Shown piece by piece: positions 28,501 through 37,396 of a stretch of DNA of 64,000 bases; position 1 is the stretch's first letter, and each line of letters opens with the position of its first letter. The notes beneath the pieces were generated by a model. It ran no database searches, was not told the origin of the DNA, and worked only from the letters and a program-made list of their open reading frames with translations. The position numbers and the translations under genes are program-made. The stretch comes from Deltaproteobacteria bacterium (lineage in GTDB: Bacteria > Myxococcota_A > UBA9042 > PHBI01). Where the stretch lies: positions 1 to 64,000 of the forward strand of contig JACKFA010000008.1 in NCBI GenBank assembly GCA_020632715.1, read 5' to 3'.

Positions 28501-31500
28501 ACTCGACGACCACGTTCTACGCCCGGAGCCGCGACTCGGCCGGCAACGACTCCCCCTGCTCGCCGCAGGGGCTCACCTACGTGCACGACGACGTCGCGCC
28601 GGGCGCCCCCGTGTGGACCGGCACCACGCCGAGCTCGCCGAGCAACGCCGTCCTGACGCCGCTCCTCCGCGGCGACGCCGAGGCGGCGAGCGAGATCGCG
28701 GTCTACACGACGTCGGACTGCAGCGGGACGCCCGTCGCGGGCGCCACCGCCGACGGCGCCGGCCACTTCGGCGCGATCGCCACGGCGACCGCCAACGCCA
28801 CCACCACCTTCTACGCGAAGGCCACGGACGCGGCCGGGAACACTGGCCCGTGCAGCCTGAGCGGCCTGTCCTACACCCACGACGACCAGGCGCCGGCGCC
28901 ACCGACGCTCGAGTCGACGAACCCGCCGTCGCCGGCGAGCACGACGACGCCAGGGGTCCTCGGGCACGGCGAGACGGGGGCGACCATCCGCTTCTACGCG
29001 ACCGCGGACTGCACGGGCTCGGTCATCGGTCAGGGGGTCGTCGTCGCGGCCGGCGGCGCGTTCGAGCTCACGGTCGGGGTCGGCGGCGACACGGTGACCG
29101 CCATCCGCGCGACGGCCACGGACGCGGCCGGGAACGTGTCGACCTGCTCGGCGCCGCTCTCCTACACGAACGACAACACGGCGCCCGCGAAGCCCGTGTG
29201 GGTGGGCTCGACGCCGGCCTCACCGAACCGCACGAGCACCACGCCGACCCTGACGGGCACGACGGATCCGGGCGTGAGCGTGCGGATCTACAAGGGCAGC
29301 GGCTGCGGCGGAGCCGCGCTCGCGACGGTCACGTCGGACGGGAGCGGGCAGTTCACCTACGCCGCGACGGTGTCGGCGAACAGCACGACCCGCTTCTACG
29401 CCGTGGCGGTCGACCAGGTCGGCAACGCCTCGGCCTGCTCGGACGCGCTGACCTACGTGCACGACTCGCAGGGCCCGCCGAAGCCCACGATCACGAGCTC
29501 GGTGCCGACGTCGCCCGGCCAGGACGCGACCCCGGATCTGCTCGGCTCCGCCGAGTCGCAGGCGACGGTCAAGGTCTACCGCACGAGCGACTGCACCGGG
29601 ACGGTCGTCGGCACCGACACGGCCGACGGCGCGATGAGCTGGCGCACGAACGGCGTCGCCGTGGGCGCGAACAACGGCGCGACGCAGTTCTACGCGAGCG
29701 CGACGGACGCCGTCGGGAACGTGTCGCCGTGCTCCGACGCCTTCACCTACGTGCACGACGACATCGCGCCGGCGCGGCCGATCGTCGTGGACACGGATCC
29801 GGTCGGCCCCGCGAACGAGCAGAACCCGGCGGTCCGCGGCACGGCCGAGGCCGGGAGCACCGTGCAGATCTACGCGAACGCCACCTGCACGGGTGCAGCG
29901 CGCGGCGCGGGCACGGCGAGCGGCAGCGGCGCCTTCAGCATCGCGTCGCTCGCCGACCAGAACACGACGACGACGTTCTACGCGCGGGCGACGGACGCCG
30001 CCGGCAACGTCTCGCCGTGCTCGACGACGTTCGCGAGCTACGTGCACGACGGGAGCGCGCCGAACCGCCCGGTCATGATCCGCACGGAGCCCGACCGCTG
30101 GTCGAGCACGGTGCACGCGCCGCTCGTGGTCGGCACGGCGGAGCCGCTGTCGACGGTGCGGGTCTACCTCACGCAGGGGTGCAGCGGCGCCTTCCAGACG
30201 ACGACGGCGGCCGCGAACGGCGAGTTCTCGCTGGTCGACGACATCGGCACGAACGACAAGGAGGTGAAGTTCGCGGCGAAGGCGGTCGACAGCTCGGGGA
30301 ACGTCTCGCCCTGCTCGCAGAACAACCTCCCCTATCGCTACGACAAGACGCCGCCGACCTTCGCGGGCGCGGCCGGGATGGTGCTCGGCGCGAACACGAC
30401 GAGCAGCGCGCGCGTGTCGTGGACGGCCGCGAGCGACAACTTCACGACGGCCGCGAACATGGTCTACCTCGTGTGCCTCTCCGAGCGCTGCGGGGCGGTC
30501 GACTGCGACTTCGACGACCCGGCGGCGACGAACATCTCGACGACGGCGGCGGGCGCGACGCTCTACGACTTCACCGGGCTCACGGCGAACACGCGCTACT
30601 ACGTGGTCGTGCGGGCGCGTGACGAGGTCGGCAACAAGGACGCGAACCAGGCCATCGTGTCGGTCAAGACCGAGGGGCTGAACGCGGTCGTCGGGGTGAC
30701 GGTGGGCGAGAACGTCGCGTGCGCGACACTCGCCGACGGGTCGCGCTCCTGCTGGGGCGCGAGCACCATCCCGAACGACATCGTGGATCCCGTGCAGTTC
30801 TCGATCAGCCCCGACCACGGGTGCGCCGTGCGCCGCACCGGTCAGGTGCGCTGCTGGGGCGGCGAGAACGGCCACGGCGAGCACGGGAGCGGCGCCACGG
30901 GCTACTCGGGCTCGGGCTCGGTCGCGGTGCTGACGCTCACGAACGCGGTGAAGGTCGGCGCCGGGCAGGAGCACACCTGCGCGCTCACGGCCGACGGCGC
31001 GGTCTACTGCTGGGGCCGCGACGACCGCGGCCAGGTCGGGAACGGCTCGAGCTCGGCGGCGAACCAGCTCGCGCCGGTGCCGGTCATGACCGACTTCAAC
31101 GGCACGACGCCGCTCACGGGCGCCATCGACATCGCGGTCGGCGAGTCGTTCGCGTGCGCGCTGCGGATAGACGGCGCGGTCTGGTGCTGGGGTGAGGGCG
31201 TCTACGGGCAGCTCGGCACCGGGCAGCAGCAGAACGTGACCTTCGCGCAGCAAGGGCAGGCCACGAACGCGCTGTCGATCGTGGCCGGCAAGCGCCACAC
31301 CTGCGCGCTGAACGCGGCGGGGCGCGTGTCGTGCTGGGGGTCGAACGACTACGGGCAGGTCGGCATCGGGCTCGCGCAGAGCGTCGTGACGACGCCGCAG
31401 GACGTCGGCCTCGCCGACGTGCTCGCGCTCGGGACGGGGGCCCTCCACGTGTGCGCGGTGCGGGCGAACGGGCAGGCGTCGTGCTGGGGGCGGAACGACC

Positions 31501-32789
31501 ACGCGCAGATCGGCACGGGGACGGCGAGCGAGAACGTGCCGACGCCGACGCCGGTGGCGGGGCTCAGCGCGCTCAGCGCGATCGCGGCGGGCGACGGCTT
31601 CACGTGCGCGCGGCGCGCCGACGGCACGGCCTGGTGCTGGGGCAGCGGCGAGGGCGGGCGGCTCGGGCAGGGGACGTCGCAAGCGGACAGCGCGACGCCG
31701 GTGCAGGCGGTCCTGCCGCTCGGCGTGGCCGCGGTGACCGACCTCTCGATCGACCACGAGCACGCCTGCGTCTCGCTCTCCGACGGCACGGCGCGCTGCT
31801 GGGGGCGGGCCACGGACGGGCAGCTCGGCGACGGCGAGTCCGGCGAGGATCGGCTCCCGCTGGTCGTCGTGAGCGGGCTCGGCGGGGTGCTGGACGTCGC
31901 GACGGGCGGGCGCCACAGCTGCGCGCGCACGGCGACCGGCGCGCCTTACTGCTGGGGCGCGAACGACCGCGGGCAGCTCGGCGCCGGGACGGGCGCGAGC
32001 GCCGTGCCACGTCCGGTGAGCACGCTGACGGCGGTGCGGCAGCTCGCGCTCGGCTACGAGCACACGTGCGCGCTGAAGGCAGACGGGACGGTCGCCTGCT
32101 GGGGCGACAACGGGCTCGGGCAGGTCGGGACGGCCGCGGGCGGCACGAAGACGACGCCGACGGCGGTGCCGGGGCTCACGCAGGTGACGAGCATCGCGGC
32201 GGGGAAGAACCACGCGTGCGCGTCGACGACGGCGGGGACGGTCTACTGCTGGGGCGCGAACGGGGCCGGACAGGTGAACGCCGGCACGGGGACGCCGAGC
32301 GGCCCGACGCAGGTGCCGGGGATCACGACGGCGCGCGCGGTGTCCGCGGGCGGGGCGCACTCGTGCGCGCTGCTCGTCGACGGGACGGCGCGGTGCTGGG
32401 GCCAGAACACGTCGGGCCAGATCGGCGGGGGCTCGGTGGGCGGCAACCTCGGCGTGACCACGGTGACCGGGCTCTCGGGGGTCCGGACGATCGCGGCGGG
32501 CGACCGCCACACGTGCGCGGTGCGCTTCACGGGGGTCATCTCGTGCTGGGGCGACAACACGGCCGGGAGCGTGGGCACGGGCGCCGCGCAGACGACCTAC
32601 GGCACGGCGACGGCGCTCACGGGCCTGCCGGCGGCGCGCGGGGTGTCGGCGGGCGAGGACAACACGTGCGCGCCGACGTCGACGGGCCTCGCCTACTGCT
32701 GGGGCGACAACGACGCGGGGGCGCTCGGGACGAGCGCGCCGTCGACGACGGACTCGCGCGTGCCCGTGCTGGTCGAGTGCCTGCCCTGA
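25533..32789 (+). CDS. Giant surface lipoprotein with Ig-like repeats and RCC1-like propellers
   Basis: 2418 residues from ATG 25533; the GTG two codons upstream is an alternative. A signal peptide ends in ASGC (Cys34), a probable lipobox. An acidic Thr/Asp linker and a Cys-rich region (about 90-270) follow. Next come a MopE-like metal-binding motif (CNGLDDNCNGATDE) and a TSP3-like Asp-rich stretch. About 343-1604 holds 13 Ig-like repeats of roughly 96 residues, each with xPxSP at the start and TDAAGNVSPCS near the end. A fibronectin type III-like domain (about 1607-1716) precedes 14 RCC1-like repeats (about 1719-2418), each with two Cys, HTCAL and CWG. It is likely a very long surface adhesin or recognition protein. 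Monocistronic. Confidence 0.9.
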   Translation: MNGGLGANARVATRGRWPGLFSAAIALSLFASGCGDSDATGSSTKDDTVADADGVAGDVAPDTSIPDSIVFDTLVDTASDGTGGGDADTSDPNRCLENPGAFLCPCVANDDCNSNFCVPSASGDQVCTVVCEEQCPAGLDCKAVFFPGQDPTFLCVDVRANLCRPCRRNTDCQGNFGQIGDRCVSQGAAEGAFCGVTCDDSRPCPEGYDCEEVQDVEVGSTSRQCVPTSGTCECSVRAVIEEASTSCLNGGCSGSRVCREEGLTTCDAPAPVTEACNGLDDNCNGATDETFPNTDGDALADCVDDDDDDDGILDVDDNCPLVPNHDQEDADEDGVGDVCDVPLTPVVTGTTPPSPANDNAPVFYGTGEPGSTVALHTSSSCGGDAVATAVVGEDGTWEVAVPVDDDTTTVLWALAVDADSGLPSPCSAAGATYVEDSTAPLPPNLTGTNPPSPGRVVAYEVLAVAEAGATVTLFTDAACGSPADLSGVAGSDGRVAIASLVVDGGTAEFWATATDAAGNVSECVGPVTYRHDAVAPAAPTLTTTIPTSPSDTVTTPILVGQAEGGSTVTIYTTADCTGAVTTTVNVAQNGIFTVIVTVAANSSTTFYATATDAAGNVSACSPDGINYIHDDDNPDPPVLTGTDPPSPGATTSPTVLGETEPGATVRIYLGEGCTSFLVGTTTAGADGTFSVVVPVAANADTFLYARATDLAGRTSDCTADPLVYHHDGVAPAAPVVLSTAPASPSSEPSPVVVGTAEPGSSVQVYRDATCDTPLGAPATTEANGSYGAQVPADPNATTTFWAQATDAAGNVSPCSSTSATYTHDDVAPGAPVITSTSPESPASSLTPAVNGDAEAGANVVIYGDDACAGVSLGAGAADGDGHFAVSVTVPANASTTLYAQATDAAGNAGPCSVSPVLYTHDDSQPIVPQILASEPASPSAASTTPTLTGEAEAETTVTIYKTAGCSGSPVATTTATATGTFSVGVTVAANSTTTFYARSRDSAGNDSPCSPQGLTYVHDDVAPGAPVWTGTTPSSPSNAVLTPLLRGDAEAASEIAVYTTSDCSGTPVAGATADGAGHFGAIATATANATTTFYAKATDAAGNTGPCSLSGLSYTHDDQAPAPPTLESTNPPSPASTTTPGVLGHGETGATIRFYATADCTGSVIGQGVVVAAGGAFELTVGVGGDTVTAIRATATDAAGNVSTCSAPLSYTNDNTAPAKPVWVGSTPASPNRTSTTPTLTGTTDPGVSVRIYKGSGCGGAALATVTSDGSGQFTYAATVSANSTTRFYAVAVDQVGNASACSDALTYVHDSQGPPKPTITSSVPTSPGQDATPDLLGSAESQATVKVYRTSDCTGTVVGTDTADGAMSWRTNGVAVGANNGATQFYASATDAVGNVSPCSDAFTYVHDDIAPARPIVVDTDPVGPANEQNPAVRGTAEAGSTVQIYANATCTGAARGAGTASGSGAFSIASLADQNTTTTFYARATDAAGNVSPCSTTFASYVHDGSAPNRPVMIRTEPDRWSSTVHAPLVVGTAEPLSTVRVYLTQGCSGAFQTTTAAANGEFSLVDDIGTNDKEVKFAAKAVDSSGNVSPCSQNNLPYRYDKTPPTFAGAAGMVLGANTTSSARVSWTAASDNFTTAANMVYLVCLSERCGAVDCDFDDPAATNISTTAAGATLYDFTGLTANTRYYVVVRARDEVGNKDANQAIVSVKTEGLNAVVGVTVGENVACATLADGSRSCWGASTIPNDIVDPVQFSISPDHGCAVRRTGQVRCWGGENGHGEHGSGATGYSGSGSVAVLTLTNAVKVGAGQEHTCALTADGAVYCWGRDDRGQVGNGSSSAANQLAPVPVMTDFNGTTPLTGAIDIAVGESFACALRIDGAVWCWGEGVYGQLGTGQQQNVTFAQQGQATNALSIVAGKRHTCALNAAGRVSCWGSNDYGQVGIGLAQSVVTTPQDVGLADVLALGTGALHVCAVRANGQASCWGRNDHAQIGTGTASENVPTPTPVAGLSALSAIAAGDGFTCARRADGTAWCWGSGEGGRLGQGTSQADSATPVQAVLPLGVAAVTDLSIDHEHACVSLSDGTARCWGRATDGQLGDGESGEDRLPLVVVSGLGGVLDVATGGRHSCARTATGAPYCWGANDRGQLGAGTGASAVPRPVSTLTAVRQLALGYEHTCALKADGTVACWGDNGLGQVGTAAGGTKTTPTAVPGLTQVTSIAAGKNHACASTTAGTVYCWGANGAGQVNAGTGTPSGPTQVPGITTARAVSAGGAHSCALLVDGTARCWGQNTSGQIGGGSVGGNLGVTTVTGLSGVRTIAAGDRHTCAVRFTGVISCWGDNTAGSVGTGAAQTTYGTATALTGLPAARGVSAGEDNTCAPTSTGLAYCWGDNDAGALGTSAPSTTDSRVPVLVECLP
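26562..30345 (+). repeat. Thirteen tandem Ig-like coding repeats
   Basis: About 290 bp per unit inside the giant lipoprotein gene. Units share xTxPxSP, then GxAExGxTVxIY, a single Cys after the fourth strand, and a closing TDAAGNVSPCS with YTHDD. Units are diverged at DNA level, so the array is old rather than freshly duplicated. Confidence 0.85.
30690..32789 (+). repeat. Fourteen tandem RCC1-like coding repeats
   Basis: About 150 bp per unit. Each has xHTCAL-x(3)-DGxxxCWGxNxxGQ(L/V)G. Two Cys in nearly every blade suggest disulfide-stabilised propellers. Fourteen units would make exactly two seven-bladed propellers. Confidence 0.85.
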
Positions 32790-32929
32790 TCGAGAGGTGT
32801 CCCGTCAGCGGCGTCGAGGATCGTCGTCAGCGTGCTCTCAGCGCGCTGAACACGACCGCCTCGCCGCCGGAGCTCGACGACACACTCTGACGGCGCGCCG
32901 GCACCGACGGCTCGGTCCGGCCGACCCGA

Positions 32930-35900
32930 CTAATAGTTCATCGGCTTGATCTTGGTGTGCTTGCCGATGAGATCGCTGATGTTCTTCTGGAACATCACGC
33001 CGAAGTACCAGTTGTTGCCCTGGGCCGGCGCGCCGCCGTGCCAGCCGTACATGCCGGTGCCGGTCGCGGGCATCCCGTTGATGCCCATGCCGGTCGTCCC
33101 GGCCGGCCCGATCTGCTGCATCGACGCCATGTTGCCGTAGCCGCCGTAGAGCGAGATCCCCGCCGGCTTGTAGCCGACCTTGCCCGCGAACGCGGGCGAC
33201 CCCGTGCCGAAGACCGTGACGGCCTGCGCCTCGACGCCCGACACCGAGACGTCGAGCCCGAGCGGGTACACGTACGGCCCCGCCCCCTCCTTCAGCGCCC
33301 CGCCGGTCAGCATGATCGAGTACTTGTCCTTGCCGTCGCTCCCCTGCGGCGCGAAGCCCAGCTTCGCGTAGTGCCACATCAGATCCTGCGACTGGTCCGC
33401 GTCGAGCGTCATCTTCGACCCCGCGCCGAGCCGGATCCCCTGCTTGCTGGTCCACTCGGTGGTCGCGTCGACCATGACCCGCCAGTCGTCGTTGGTGCGG
33501 TAGTACGACGCGCTCGCCTGCGTGCTCCACTTCTGCAGCTTCATGTTGAAGTCGCCGAAGAGGAGCGAGGTGTTGCCTGTCTGGCCGCCCATCGCGTTGC
33601 CGCCGACCGAGAACTTGTGGGCCGGGTCGGTGTAGTTCACGCCGAGCGACCCGTAGCTCCCGTAGGGTGACGGGTTCGCCCCCAGGATCCCGGGCGTCTG
33701 AGCCTTGTCGAAGCCGAACTTGGGCACGAGATCGCTGGACTTCATCTTGCCGCCGCGGAGCGTGATGTCGAGCGTGGTCCCGCCCCCGCTCGTCGTCTCC
33801 GTCCCGCCCGCGCCCGCCGGCTTCTTGGTCACCGAGACCTTGACGCCGCCGTCCCAGGTCAGCCCGCCCTCGCCGCCGTCCTGCTTCGTCATCGCGACGC
33901 TGCCGTCGGCGGTGAGCGTCACCTTCTGCACCCGCCCGTCGGACAGCTCCTTCTCGTCGAAGGCCGTCCCGAGGTCGACGCCGACCTTGTCGACCTGCAC
34001 CGTCGACCCGTCCTTGGTCGTCTCCTCCTGGTCGAACTTGATGTTCGCCGTCGTGTTCTCCTGGATCGTGTTGGCGAACGTCACGTTCACGTTCGACGAG
34101 CTCTGGCCGTTCTCCCCCTGGACCTCCTTGCCGGTGAACGTGAGCTTGCCGCTGTAGACCTCCTCGTACACGGGCTGGCCGGTCTTCGCGTCCGTGACCG
34201 TCATGCCGTCGTCGTCGGTCTTGACCTGGTTCTTCGTCAGCCCGACCGTCGCCGCCCCCTGGTTGGTCGTCGTGTTCTTGGCCGGGTCGGTCGTCGAGGT
34301 GTACGACCCGCTCACGGTGTGGCTGCCCGTCGCGTCCTTGTCGTGGTAGTCGGCGGCGAAGCCGTCCTTGTCGCCGTCGTAGACCGTGACCGACCCGCCC
34401 GACGTGGACTTGTCCGGGTGCGTCACGTTCTGCTCGTAGGCGAGGCTCGTGCCAGCGGCGTTGTTGCCCGCGGTGACCTTGACCTTCTCGGTCTCGCCGC
34501 CGACGACGTCCGTCTGGGTCGCGCTGTACTTGCTACCGTCGGCGCCGTACTCGAAGACCTTGTCGACCGTCTTCGAGTCCTTGCCGTTCTGCTCGACCGT
34601 CGTGTGCGAGATGGTCCCCGACGAGGTCGTCTGGCCGTCCGCGCCGGTGTTGGTCTTGGTCCCGAGCCCGAGCGACTCCGAGTTGGCTCGGTCCCCGCTG
34701 TACTCCTTCCGGTCGAGCTTCAGCGTCGACTCGGTGCTCTCCGTCGTCGCGCCGTCCTTGTCGGTGGCGCTGTTCGTCTTGCCGCCGACCGTGACGCTCC
34801 CGGACCTCCCGTGCTTCTCCTGGTCGCCGAGCTGCTTGACGTCCTCCTTGCCGGCGATGGTGATCTTGCCTGACGTCGCGTGGGCGCTGGATCCGTCCTT
34901 GTTCTCGGTGTCGGAGGTGCTCAGGTTGGCGTCGGCGGTCACCTCCTGCGTGCGGTTGGGGCCCGTGAGCACCACCGTCTCGTCGCCGGTCTTCTTGTCC
35001 TTCTTGGTCTCGAGGCCAGCCTGGTCCTTGTCCTTCTTGCCGAAGTGGAGCTTGGTCTCGGTGGTGTTGGTCTCGCCGGTGAGCTTGCCGCCCTCGATCT
35101 TGTTCTTCGAGTCGGTCTCGAACGAGCCGCTGCCGCCGATCTGATGCTCGCTGAGCCCGGTCTTCTGCTGCTTGTCGAAGTCGCCGGAGACGAGGACGCC
35201 GCCCGCCGTGGTGCCGGCGGTGGCGTTGGCGTCGAGGGACCCCGAGCCGAGCTCGGTCCTGGTCTCCTTGCCGTCCTTGCCGGGCTCGACCTGCTCGACC
35301 TTGTACTTGTCGTGGTAGCCGCCGCCGAGGGTCACGCCGGACGAGGTGACGTCCTCGCCGTCGATCGTCTCCTTCTTCTTGTCGGCGTCGACGACGAGCG
35401 TGCCGCTCGTCTCGGTGGTGGCGACGACCTTGCCGCCGCCGTCGTCGGCCCGCTCGTCGACCTTCTTCTTGCCGTACTCGGTCGTGACCTTCGAGTTGTC
35501 GTCGGACAGGGCGACGCTGCCGGTGTGCTGGCCGTTGGGTGAGGTCGTCTGGCCGACGGTGGTGTAGGCGGTGATGGTGCCGTCCTTCTCGCCGCCGCCG
35601 ACGACGACCTCCTTGTCGGACCCATCCTTGCCGATGCGGAGGTGCCCCTCGGTCTTCGAGACGTCGTAGACGGCGCCCCACGTGAGGCGCTCGTAGGCGA
35701 CCTTCTTGTCGTTCGCCTCGAAGTAGTGCTTGAGCTCACCGGTCTCGGGATCGAACTTGATCGAGAACCAGCTCTGCTTCTCGGCGGCCTTGACGCACTT
35801 CTTGAACCAGCCCAGGTCGCGGGTCAGGAAGGCTTCGAGGACGTTGTCCGGGATCCCGGCGCCTTTCGCCGCCTTCGAGGCGGCCTTGACGGCGTCCTCG

Positions 35901-36193
35901 CCCTCCGCGCCGAAGAGCGCGACCAGCGCCTCCTTCTGGGCGTCGGTGATGTGGAGCGGGTCCCAGCCGTCGACCTTCTTGCCGGTCCCGGCTCCCTTCT
36001 TGCCGTCGCCCGGGTCCTTCGCGCCGTCGCCGAGCTTGCCCTTGTCGGGGCCGCCGTCGGGCGCGAGCTGCGCCTCCTGCTCGTCGAAGGACATGCCGTC
36101 GAGCGCGCGCCAGCCGCCGTCACCGGCGGCGCCGCCCTGCTCGTTCGTCGTCGTCGTCGTGTCGAGCGCGGTCTTGGACTGTTGAAGCCTCAT
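32930..36193 (-). CDS. Large repetitive protein of unknown function, no Sec signal
   Basis: 1087 residues from ATG 36193. Residues 1-75 are disordered, with GMSFDEQEAQLAP near residue 33. A helical part (about 80-150, DAQKEALVALFGAEGED) is followed by about 700 residues rich in Thr, Ser, Gly, Asp and Lys in short beta-strand-like repeats. The final 220 residues have alternating beta strands resembling a barrel or solenoid, a Met/Gly-rich segment near 1045, and end in KIKPMNY. There is no signal peptide and only one obvious Cys. I do not recognise it. Large size without a Sec signal suggests export by another route or an intracellular filament; both are inference. It is convergent with the giant lipoprotein gene. 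Confidence 0.8.
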   Translation of the reverse strand: MRLQQSKTALDTTTTTNEQGGAAGDGGWRALDGMSFDEQEAQLAPDGGPDKGKLGDGAKDPGDGKKGAGTGKKVDGWDPLHITDAQKEALVALFGAEGEDAVKAASKAAKGAGIPDNVLEAFLTRDLGWFKKCVKAAEKQSWFSIKFDPETGELKHYFEANDKKVAYERLTWGAVYDVSKTEGHLRIGKDGSDKEVVVGGGEKDGTITAYTTVGQTTSPNGQHTGSVALSDDNSKVTTEYGKKKVDERADDGGGKVVATTETSGTLVVDADKKKETIDGEDVTSSGVTLGGGYHDKYKVEQVEPGKDGKETRTELGSGSLDANATAGTTAGGVLVSGDFDKQQKTGLSEHQIGGSGSFETDSKNKIEGGKLTGETNTTETKLHFGKKDKDQAGLETKKDKKTGDETVVLTGPNRTQEVTADANLSTSDTENKDGSSAHATSGKITIAGKEDVKQLGDQEKHGRSGSVTVGGKTNSATDKDGATTESTESTLKLDRKEYSGDRANSESLGLGTKTNTGADGQTTSSGTISHTTVEQNGKDSKTVDKVFEYGADGSKYSATQTDVVGGETEKVKVTAGNNAAGTSLAYEQNVTHPDKSTSGGSVTVYDGDKDGFAADYHDKDATGSHTVSGSYTSTTDPAKNTTTNQGAATVGLTKNQVKTDDDGMTVTDAKTGQPVYEEVYSGKLTFTGKEVQGENGQSSSNVNVTFANTIQENTTANIKFDQEETTKDGSTVQVDKVGVDLGTAFDEKELSDGRVQKVTLTADGSVAMTKQDGGEGGLTWDGGVKVSVTKKPAGAGGTETTSGGGTTLDITLRGGKMKSSDLVPKFGFDKAQTPGILGANPSPYGSYGSLGVNYTDPAHKFSVGGNAMGGQTGNTSLLFGDFNMKLQKWSTQASASYYRTNDDWRVMVDATTEWTSKQGIRLGAGSKMTLDADQSQDLMWHYAKLGFAPQGSDGKDKYSIMLTGGALKEGAGPYVYPLGLDVSVSGVEAQAVTVFGTGSPAFAGKVGYKPAGISLYGGYGNMASMQQIGPAGTTGMGINGMPATGTGMYGWHGGAPAQGNNWYFGVMFQKNISDLIGKHTKIKPMNY

Positions 36194-36232
36194 GAAGAGC
36201 TTCTCTCCTCGTCACCGACCGCACCCGCATGT

Positions 36233-36247
36233 GTGAACGTAGTTCAC
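36233..36247. promoter_or_regulatory. Operator-like palindrome GTGAAC-GTA-GTTCAC
   Basis: Perfect 6-bp arms about 40 bases upstream of the 1087-residue gene, in its promoter region. The half-sites are the same as in the two palindromes at 38.9-39.1 kb, but in the opposite relative orientation. Confidence 0.5.
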
Positions 36248-36279
36248 CGTGGCCTCCGAATCAAGGGAGGCGCGTCGCC

Positions 36280-36340
36280 AGGCCGCCGGGCCGGCGGCCT
36301 CGGGCGTGGGGCCGAGGGCGCTCGGCTGGGCGCCCTCGGC
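36280..36340 (-). terminator. Hairpins downstream of the HPF-like gene
   Basis: An 11-bp stem (36311-36321 with 36330-36340, 8-nt loop) lies seven bases beyond the HPF-like stop on the minus strand, and a perfect 21-bp palindrome (36280-36300) follows it. No T tract, so termination is inferred from position and stem strength. Confidence 0.5.
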
Positions 36341-36346
36341 TCTCCG

Positions 36347-36658
36347 TCAGTGCTTGCTGCGCTGCTTGTCGGTCTTCGTGCGCAGCTGCTTCTTCGCGGC
36401 CTCGAAGGCGTCGCGGAGGGCGTTGTGCGCGGTGTCGGCGTCCTCGCTCACGTTCACCTCGCAGTGCGGGGCGACGATCTGCAGCTTCACGCCGACGGGC
36501 GCCCCGTTCTTCGAGTGCTTGTGCGGGGCGTCGATGCTGACGCGGCAGCTCACGAAGGGGCCGAACTGATCCTCGAGACGCGCGAGGTTCTCCTTCACCT
36601 CCTCCTCGGTCACGGTGTCCTGGCCGTCGTGATGAGCGATGTGCAGATGGGTCGGCAT
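36347..36658 (-). CDS. Ribosome hibernation factor-like (HPF/RaiA, S30AE) protein
   Basis: 103 residues from ATG 36658. The layout fits a short HPF/RaiA domain, which binds the 30S subunit and helps silence ribosomes in stationary phase: EEVKENLARLEDQFGPFVSCRVSID, a hydrophobic strand VKLQIVAPHCEVNV, and a C-terminal helix DAFEAAKKQLRTK ending in basic residues. The conserved basic face is present. The fit is by pattern only. It lies alone on the minus strand between unknown genes. Confidence 0.72.
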   Translation of the reverse strand: MPTHLHIAHHDGQDTVTEEEVKENLARLEDQFGPFVSCRVSIDAPHKHSKNGAPVGVKLQIVAPHCEVNVSEDADTAHNALRDAFEAAKKQLRTKTDKQRSKH

Positions 36659-36836
36659 CTCGTTTCTGCTCCGATGGCGCGGGCCCGGGGCTCCTCCTGG
36701 AGCGCGGGCTCCGCTCCGCTTCACTGCGGTCGCGGCGGGCCCGACCTCGGGACCTCGCGACCAGGCTCATCATACGCCCTTCGGCCGCGGTCGTCTCGCC
36801 GCGAGCGGTGGTTCCCGCGCCCGCGCCGCCCGGTTG

Positions 36837-37193
36837 TCACCGGCCCGCGCCAGGGCGCGCGTGCCGCCCCGTCGCGAGGATCCGCGCGTCGAAGGCGTCG
36901 CAGCGGACCCGCACCTCGCCCGCCCCCGCGAGGCCGGCGGCGCGGAGGAGGCCGGCGCGGGTGCGCTCCCAGGCGTCGGCGCCGAGCGTGAAGGCCCGCG
37001 GCGCGACCCGCACCGTCCGGAAGCGACGCGTCAGCAGCTGCCCGAGGGTCGGATCGCGCGCCACGAGGCGGTCGAAGGCCGGCGCGGCCCCAGCCGCGAG
37101 CCGGAGCGAGCCACGGAAGCGGTAGACCTCCGGGGAGGTCTCCGGCGGGGCGTCATGAGCCAACTCGTCGTGGGGGGCGCTCTCTTCCTGCAT
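36837..37193 (-). CDS. Hypothetical protein
   Basis: 118 residues from ATG 37193, with GGAG about ten bases upstream. An acidic N-terminus is followed by EVYRFRGSLRLAAGAAPAFDRL, LGQLLTRRFRTVRVAPRAFTLGADAWERT and a C-terminal strand EVRVRCDAFDARI. It has no signal or membrane segment. No family recognised. The reading is plausible from composition but the gene is short, so moderate confidence. Confidence 0.55.
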   Translation of the reverse strand: MQEESAPHDELAHDAPPETSPEVYRFRGSLRLAAGAAPAFDRLVARDPTLGQLLTRRFRTVRVAPRAFTLGADAWERTRAGLLRAAGLAGAGEVRVRCDAFDARILATGRHARPGAGR

Positions 37194-37260
37194 CGGGCTC
37201 GCTCCGTCGTGAGGGGACCCCGACGTAGCGCAAGCGCTGTGCCAGCCGACGTCGTCGCCG

Positions 37261-37316
37261 CGGAGGTCCCGCCCGCGGGCACGCGCCGCGCGGCCGATCG
37301 GCCCGCGGGACCTCCG
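37261..37316 (-). terminator. Inverted repeat after the ankyrin gene
   Basis: A perfect 12-bp inverted repeat CGGAGGTCCCGC/GCGGGACCTCCG (37261-37272 and 37305-37316) with a 32-base GC-rich loop lies between the ankyrin-gene stop and the next minus-strand gene. It may be a terminator or mRNA end; there is no T tract. Confidence 0.45.
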
Positions 37317-37396
37317 TGACGGCCCGGAGCCGAGTGTAGCGATCCTCACCACCCGGAGTCCGGATGTGAGGCGCCTTTGCAGACCTCCCGGGCCGG

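Noticed and set aside
25614..32510. Two minus-strand open frames of about 1100 codons inside the giant lipoprotein gene
   Set aside because: Arg/Ala/Val-rich shadow frames opposite clear Ig-like and RCC1-like repeats.
26562..32789. Possible CRISPR or satellite array because of regular spacing
   Set aside because: The regularity is at protein level (Ig-like and RCC1-like units); DNA units are diverged and continuous coding sequence.
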